From positions 1 to 9,913 of the forward strand of contig CALIMD010000339.1 in NCBI GenBank assembly GCA_938028645.1: a DNA stretch of 9,913 nt, written 5' to 3'. Of this stretch, positions 6,280 to 9,913 are shown piece by piece. Under the pieces are notes generated by a model. The model was given only the letters and a program-made list of their open reading frames with translations. It did not search any database and was not told where the DNA came from. Position 1 is the first letter of the stretch, and each line of letters opens with the position of its first letter. The stretch comes from an uncultured Alphaproteobacteria bacterium. GTDB lineage: Bacteria; Pseudomonadota; Alphaproteobacteria; Thalassobaculales; Thalassobaculaceae. A program made the translations under genes and the position numbers.

Positions 6280-7242
6280 TTAAGAATTGGATGTTGTTTT
6301 TAGTAACATGACGGCAAATAAATTTTGATCATCGGTCCATATTTTTACCGGTGATAAACCTGCTTTACTAGACATGGCCGTGAAGCTTTCCTCGGTAAAT
6401 TTGTAGCAGTTCTCTGTGTGGATGGTTTCTCCCTCCAGGAATTCAAATAGCTCTTCATTGATTGATACGGTCTGTTCCGTTGTGCTTTTCAGATGCATTT
6501 CAATACGGCCTTTATTTTCATTATATCGTGCTGCATGTTCAAAGGTATTCAGATTGAAATTACCGCCCAACTCGTCATTTATTCGAGATAAGAGATTTTT
6601 ATTGAAGGATGCAGTGATCCCTCGTTGATCATCATAGGCGGCTAACAGAGTTCCAATATCTTTTTTTAGATCAAATCCCACTAAGAGAAGGCCATCAAGG
6701 CCAATAGTTTTGGTTACTCCCTGTAGAAATTGGATGGCTAAGTCAGGTTCAAAATTTCCAATGGTTGAACCGGGAAAAAATGCGACATACTTTTTAGGGG
6801 GATATGAAAATCCTGGAATTGGAATTGATTTTGTAAAATCAGCAACTACTGGCAATATTTCAAGATTAGGATATAAATTTTCTAGGTTTTTAGCTGATAC
6901 AAATAATTGATCTTCAGAAATATCGACAGGAATTAATCCGACTGGTTCTTTAAGAACATTTAGGAGGATTTTTATTTTTTCTAAAGCGCCAGAGCCGTAT
7001 TCTATAAGAGCTATATTATCTCCAATTTGGGATGCAATATCTTCTGCATTTTGATTGAGAATCTTGATCTCTGTGCGAGTAGGATAATATTCGGACGTTG
7101 TGCATATTTCAGTGAATAATTGGGCGCCTTTGTTATCGTAAAAATACTTTGGCTTCAGGGTCTTTGGATTTTTGCTTAAACCCTCAATGACGTCTTTTAA
7201 AAAATCATTATCAATACGATTGTAACTGGCTTGCTGTTTCAA
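6280..7242 (-). CDS. egtD: EgtD, L-histidine N-alpha-methyltransferase of ergothioneine biosynthesis
   Basis: This 320-residue protein is full length for EgtD and transfers three methyl groups from S-adenosylmethionine to histidine, giving hercynine. Recognisable family blocks are LKPKYFYDNKGAQLFTEI (29-46), EYYPTRTEI (51-59), the SAM-binding EYGSG (81-85) with VDIS (106-109), PGSTIGNF (157-164) and AYDDQRGITASFN (202-214). By alignment from memory with the mycobacterial enzyme, Asn163, Tyr203 and Glu277 match histidine-binding Asn166, Tyr206 and Glu282, while the position of Ser284 is Cys279 (HTENCYKF). The start is a TTG (MKQQASYN); an in-frame TAG lies five codons upstream and the first internal ATG is far downstream, so TTG is needed. 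It sits 24 bases after the deleted egtB, in the usual egtB-egtD order. Confidence 0.95.
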   Translation of the reverse strand: MKQQASYNRIDNDFLKDVIEGLSKNPKTLKPKYFYDNKGAQLFTEICTTSEYYPTRTEIKILNQNAEDIASQIGDNIALIEYGSGALEKIKILLNVLKEPVGLIPVDISEDQLFVSAKNLENLYPNLEILPVVADFTKSIPIPGFSYPPKKYVAFFPGSTIGNFEPDLAIQFLQGVTKTIGLDGLLLVGFDLKKDIGTLLAAYDDQRGITASFNKNLLSRINDELGGNFNLNTFEHAARYNENKGRIEMHLKSTTEQTVSINEELFEFLEGETIHTENCYKFTEESFTAMSSKAGLSPVKIWTDDQNLFAVMLLKTTSNS

Positions 7243-7266
7243 CTCGATTATTCCCTAATCCAAATA

Positions 7267-7698
7267 TTATTTTGCAAGTCTTAAACCAGAGATTTGCCAA
7301 CGATCAGGGGGATAGAAAATATTTCGATATGTTGGACGGATATGCGATCGATAGGCATATACCTCGTCGATTGAAGGTCGCGCCAAGAGACGACGCATAT
7401 CCCTTGCATGTCTTTCGCCAATTTGTTCATAGTAGGAGTTGAACAGAAAATTAAAATCGGTATTAAACTCTTTGTAGTGTTTTAACTCAGGTTTGAGAAT
7501 AAAGGTCTCAAAAAACCAAGTTGTATGGGCTAAGTGCCATTTTGTCGGGCTGGTGTAAGCAGTAGCTTGGACACATTGAACCTCTGCATTAAGACCATTA
7601 GAAAGGATTTCAGTTTGCTTCCGCACATGCAAAAACAAATTTTCTGTATTTTTACCGATACTTATTTTTTCGCTATTTTCCGCGACTGATAAAGGCAT
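7267..7698 (-). pseudogene. egtB: internally deleted egtB (hercynylcysteine sulfoxide synthase remnant, N-terminus fused in frame to C-terminus)
   Basis: The 143-residue frame is EgtB at both ends but lacks the middle. Residues about 20-119 match the DinB-like N-terminal domain (SPTKWHLAHTTWFFETF, FLFNSYYEQIGERHARD, LLARPSIDEVYAYR). Residues about 118-143 (SHIRPTYRNIFYPPDRWQ, then ISGLRLAK) match the extreme C-terminus of EgtB-type proteins, which commonly end in RW-Q-x-(S/T)-G-(L/I)-RLA. EgtB is normally about 420-450 residues, so roughly 270-300 are missing, including the HxxxH iron ligands of the DinB domain and the whole FGE-sulfatase-like catalytic domain. Only the first iron-ligand His (H58 in HLAHTTWFF) remains. 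The frame is open across the join at codons 117-119 (7342-7350), which encode Arg-Ser-His. It should be inactive in making hercynylcysteine sulfoxide. It could be a real in-frame deletion, a mini-protein with another role, or a misassembly. Confidence 0.85.
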
Positions 7699-7794
7699 GC
7701 GAAATTCTCTATTCTATTTCAGAAGGAGTTAGCATACCAGCACCTAGATCACCACTCTTATTTTTATAGAAATTTGATTCTCAAAGTAAATGTA

Positions 7795-8646
7795 TTAAAC
7801 GGCTCCCATAATCATTTCGGTTTGGTCTTCTGGCACGTAAAAATAAGACCCTGGTCTAAAGTCATATCCTAAATCTCCAAGAAGTCGACGTTGCCTCGGA
7901 GATGCGTATTCAACGACTTCCGGGATATCTTTGAAGTCGTAACACCGCATGAACATCTGGCAGTAATTATAAAGTAGGGTTTTGCGTGCTTTCCCAGAGT
8001 TATTTGCCGCCGGGCCGTGCCATAGCGCATGGGAAAATATATAACAATCCCCGGCTTTGCCCGTTAGTTGAACGGCTCCTGGGGTATTGGGGCCAACGGG
8101 TGGGTCTTGATTGAACTGTATAGGCCTCATGTGACTACCTGGAAAGACTGTAAAGTTACCGCAATCAGGGCCCTCAACGTCGGAGAGTAAATACATCGCT
8201 TTCACGGCAATCGGTCGGCTTGTTTCCATTACCCGGATTTCCCGTTGGCCCTCGCCTCCATCCGTGTGCGTATATCCGGGAAAACCATCACCAGATGCTC
8301 GAACAATGGCCTGGGACATGCTGAAAATGATATTAGGTCCCATGATATCGACGATTAGATCAAAAACCTCTTTTTGATCAATGAGCTCTATAAAGGCCTG
8401 GTTATATGAAAGAATATCTCTTCTATCCATGAACGCCTCCGTATTCTGGTCAGCACATTTATCTACCCAACCATAATGCCCCCTTGGAAGCATACCTGAA
8501 ATAGGTTCCCATCCAGGGAGTGACCGAAAGTTATCTATCTCATTTGAAAAAAATTCGATCTCTTCAGAATTAAGTGCACCCTCGATGCACAGATACCCAT
8601 CTACAGCCCATTGGGTTCTCTGTTCGGCAGTAAGTTTTTGCATCAT
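7795..8646 (-). CDS. PhyH-family Fe(II)/2-oxoglutarate-dependent dioxygenase
   Basis: This 283-residue protein has the phytanoyl-CoA dioxygenase (PhyH) double-stranded beta-helix fold. The iron facial triad is His127 and Asp129 (THTDGG) with distal His210 (HALWHGPAANNSGKARK), and Arg221 is placed to bind the 2-oxoglutarate carboxylate. Supporting blocks are QWAVDGYLCIEGALNSEEIE at the N-terminus, AMYLLSDVEGPDCGNFTVFPGSH (150-172) and AGDCYIFSHALWHG. It is probably a soluble hydroxylase acting on a small molecule; the substrate is unknown. It starts at ATGATG with a short AAAGGG upstream. It lies 96 bases ahead of egtB on the same strand, with no clear terminator between, so it may be co-transcribed with egtB-egtD. 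It diverges from a second PhyH gene. Confidence 0.9.
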   Translation of the reverse strand: MMQKLTAEQRTQWAVDGYLCIEGALNSEEIEFFSNEIDNFRSLPGWEPISGMLPRGHYGWVDKCADQNTEAFMDRRDILSYNQAFIELIDQKEVFDLIVDIMGPNIIFSMSQAIVRASGDGFPGYTHTDGGEGQREIRVMETSRPIAVKAMYLLSDVEGPDCGNFTVFPGSHMRPIQFNQDPPVGPNTPGAVQLTGKAGDCYIFSHALWHGPAANNSGKARKTLLYNYCQMFMRCYDFKDIPEVVEYASPRQRRLLGDLGYDFRPGSYFYVPEDQTEMIMGAV

Positions 8647-8723
8647 TTCGACCCTTTTTTAAAAAATAGAAAGCCAAGATTTGTATATTCTCTAAATTTT
8701 ATAATTTACGGTGACCCAAAAAG

Positions 8724-8731
8724 CACAATTG
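8724..8731. repeat. CACAATTG box, left copy
   Basis: CACAATTG followed by CG is an imperfect copy of the palindrome at 8765-8774. It overlaps the perfect 8-base palindrome TTGCGCAA (8729-8736). The two boxes are 41 bases apart start to start, about four helical turns, and flank the 23-base inverted repeat. Confidence 0.35.
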
Positions 8732-8734
8732 CGC

Positions 8735-8757
8735 AAGAAAACAGACCCTGTTTTCTT
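8735..8757. repeat. perfect inverted repeat, 10-base arms with 3-base spacer (candidate operator)
   Basis: Arms AAGAAAACAG (8735-8744) and CTGTTTTCTT (8748-8757) are exact reverse complements around the spacer ACC. It lies between two divergent promoters and is not at a gene end, so an operator for a dimeric transcription factor is more likely than a terminator; no T-tract follows. The regulator itself is not in the window. Confidence 0.5.
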
Positions 8758-8760
8758 CAT

Positions 8761-8778
8761 ATTTCACAATTGTGTAAT
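8761..8778. repeat. CACAATTGTG palindrome, right copy (candidate operator half of a pair)
   Basis: CACAATTGTG (8765-8774) is a perfect 10-base palindrome. It extends to an 18-base near-palindrome, ATTTCACAATTGTGTAAT, with a single mismatched pair. It begins three bases after the end of the 23-base inverted repeat. Confidence 0.45.
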
Positions 8779-8914
8779 TGATGAAATTTAAATTGCCGAT
8801 GTGATTTTAATGCGCAGTTGATGGTTAATTCTTTTATATTATGCTTATTTGTTCAACTATTATCCAATCAATTTAAGTCTCAGGCTAGAGGATCATACTG
8901 CGGAGAAAAATAGT

Positions 8915-9799
8915 ATGGAGACTACCAAAATATTGCAGACCCCGCCGAGGCTCTTAATGCAAAGCAAGCGAGAAGAATATTTCGAAAAAGGTTTTGTTAC
9001 TCTGGAAAATATTATCCCTGCAGAATGGATAACTCGGCTTTCTATTTGTTCTGATAGACTATTGGAGGAGAGCCGTGCTGTTAAAGAGTCGAATGATGCA
9101 TTTGATCTGGGTCCAAAACATAATCACAGATCGCCGCATGTTCGAAGATTGAAGGCGCTCGTCGATCGAGATCCGGTTTATTGGGAATTTGCTTCCGAGT
9201 CGTTACTGGGAGATATAGCGGCCGATTTAGTAGGGCCTGATGTTAAATTCCATAGTTCAAAATTAAATTATAAATGGCCAGGTCATGGGGAGATCGTAAA
9301 GTGGCACCAGGATATTCCTGCCTGGCCCCACACTAACTACAGTCTTGTTACACTCGGGGTATATCTGGAAGATGTGACAGAGATAAAAGGCCCCCTTATT
9401 TCGATTCCCAAAAGCCATGACGGACCACTTTTTTTTCATACCGACAATAATGGCAAATGGAGCGGTACCATTCATGAAAATGATATGGAGGCTGTGGATC
9501 AGAATAGTGCCGAAAAAATGATTGGTCCAGCGGGCAGCGTTGTAGCGATAAACTGTAGGACAATTCATAGCTCGGCCGAGAATTTGTCCCAGCGCGTTCG
9601 GCCCGTAGCATTATTTGTTTACAGTTCAGCTGACGCGTTTGCCTGGATGCCCCAGCCGACCCCAACATCTAAAACAGGACAAATCATCCGTGGGTCACCA
9701 GCACGAATTGCGCACCTGGATCCCAGGCCGTGTCCGGTACCTCCAAATTGGGAAAAAGAGGGTTATAATTCGATCTTTTCGGCTCAAAAAATGGATTAA
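8915..9799 (+). CDS. PhyH-family Fe(II)/2-oxoglutarate-dependent dioxygenase (second, divergent paralogue)
   Basis: This 294-residue protein has the PhyH fold. The metal triad is His131 and Asp133 (KWHQDIPAW) plus His218 (NCRTIHSSAENLS), with Arg229 (RVRPVA) suited to 2-oxoglutarate binding. Other family blocks are EYFEKGFVTLENIIPAEW near the N-terminus, VTLGVYLEDVTEIKGPLISI and PKSHDGPLF in the core, and GPAGSVVAIN before the distal His. The ATG at 8915 was chosen because GGAG (8902-8905) lies 9 bases upstream. An in-frame TTG at 8849 would add 22 residues unlike the family and lacks a ribosome binding site. The protein differs clearly from the leftward PhyH neighbour (WHQD versus THTD motif), so this is not a recent duplication. 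The substrate is unknown; the following gene may act in the same pathway. Confidence 0.9.
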   Translation: METTKILQTPPRLLMQSKREEYFEKGFVTLENIIPAEWITRLSICSDRLLEESRAVKESNDAFDLGPKHNHRSPHVRRLKALVDRDPVYWEFASESLLGDIAADLVGPDVKFHSSKLNYKWPGHGEIVKWHQDIPAWPHTNYSLVTLGVYLEDVTEIKGPLISIPKSHDGPLFFHTDNNGKWSGTIHENDMEAVDQNSAEKMIGPAGSVVAINCRTIHSSAENLSQRVRPVALFVYSSADAFAWMPQPTPTSKTGQIIRGSPARIAHLDPRPCPVPPNWEKEGYNSIFSAQKMD

Positions 9800-9856
9800 A
9801 ATGAAAATGTAATTTTGCTTTTAATCACTTCATAAATTAGTCACAAAGGAGACCGC

Positions 9857-9913
9857 ATGAAGTTATCAATCGAAGATGCTCTGAATTTAGTCGTGGAGGT
9901 TATGAAAAAATAT
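9857..9913 (+). CDS. start of a gene, possibly an Ldh-family NAD(P)-dependent oxidoreductase (runs off right edge)
   Basis: Nineteen codons are visible, MKLSIEDALNLVVEVMKKY, with a strong ribosome binding site AAAGGAGA (9845-9852) four bases before the ATG. The pattern, a short strand then an amphipathic helix, recalls the beginnings of malate/lactate dehydrogenase (Ldh) family enzymes (xLSxEEAxxLxxxxL), but so little sequence cannot settle the family. It follows the PhyH gene by 57 bases on the same strand and is likely in the same operon. Confidence 0.4.
   Translation, partial: MKLSIEDALNLVVEVMKKY

Larger units (their letters stand above)
8647..8914. promoter_or_regulatory. divergent control region between the two PhyH-family genes
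   Basis: This 268-base AT-rich region separates two outward-facing dioxygenase genes and holds no gene. It contains a 23-base inverted repeat and two CACAATTG boxes, described separately, all clustered at 8724-8778, nearer the leftward gene. A weak rightward promoter candidate is TTGATG (8818-8823), a 16-base spacer and TATGCT (8840-8845), about 70 bases before the ATG at 8915. For the leftward gene, TTGTGC read on the minus strand overlaps the left CACAATTG box, with a TATAAA about 19 bases on; this is weak too. The arrangement suggests a shared regulator acting on both genes. Confidence 0.45.

Noticed and set aside
7699..7794. Regulatory hairpin or promoter between the leftward PhyH gene and egtB
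   Set aside because: No palindrome of useful length and no convincing promoter pair was seen in these 96 bases.
8849..8914. TTG start adding 22 residues to the second PhyH protein
   Set aside because: No ribosome binding site at the TTG, whereas the ATG at 8915 has GGAG at a normal distance.
9263..9668. Two overlapping antisense frames inside the second PhyH gene
   Set aside because: These are shadows of a clearly coding plus-strand frame, and their translations show no domain pattern.

Overview
The window looks like a stretch of chromosome from an AT-leaning Gram-negative proteobacterium. The compact type II secretion gene order (E-F-G-I-J-K-L), the style of the GspL-like protein and the abundance of PhyH-type dioxygenases suggest a free-living, perhaps marine, alphaproteobacterium. 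This lineage is inferred from protein style only. No rRNA, tRNA, CRISPR array, insertion sequence or integrase was seen.

Left half (1-5395, minus strand): a tightly packed type II secretion (T2SS) operon transcribed right to left. It encodes the ATPase GspE, the inner-membrane platform protein GspF, the major pseudopilin GspG, the minor pseudopilins GspI, GspJ and GspK, and the start of a GspL-like assembly protein that runs off the left edge. Junctions G/I, I/J and J/K, and also F/G, are 4-base ATGA overlaps, and E/F is a TTGA overlap. Only K to L has a gap. Genes for GspC, GspD, GspH, GspM and the prepilin peptidase are not in the window; some may lie beyond the left edge or elsewhere. GspF is short, lacking the usual N-terminal leader region.

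Middle (5396-6280): an AT-rich divergent intergenic region with a possible 16-codon leader peptide, then a plus-strand isochorismatase-fold cysteine amidohydrolase resembling N-carbamoylsarcosine amidase or maleamate amidohydrolase. It converges on the next block.

Ergothioneine block (6280-7698, minus strand): an apparently intact egtD (histidine trimethyltransferase), preceded by an egtB that has lost its whole middle in frame. The DinB-like N-terminal half is joined directly to the last ~25 residues of the protein, so the HxxxH iron ligands and the FGE-sulfatase-like domain are gone. This is the most striking feature of the window. Either the pathway is broken here, or another enzyme supplies the sulfoxide synthase step, or the deletion is an assembly artefact.

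Right end (7795-9913): two divergently transcribed, non-identical PhyH-family Fe(II)/2-oxoglutarate dioxygenases share a 268-base intergenic region. That region carries a perfect 10-bp-arm inverted repeat and two flanking CACAATTG-type boxes, a probable operator zone. The plus-strand dioxygenase is followed by the first 19 codons of another gene with a strong ribosome binding site, possibly an Ldh-family oxidoreductase. The two dioxygenases are probably catabolic or tailoring enzymes of unknown substrate under shared control.
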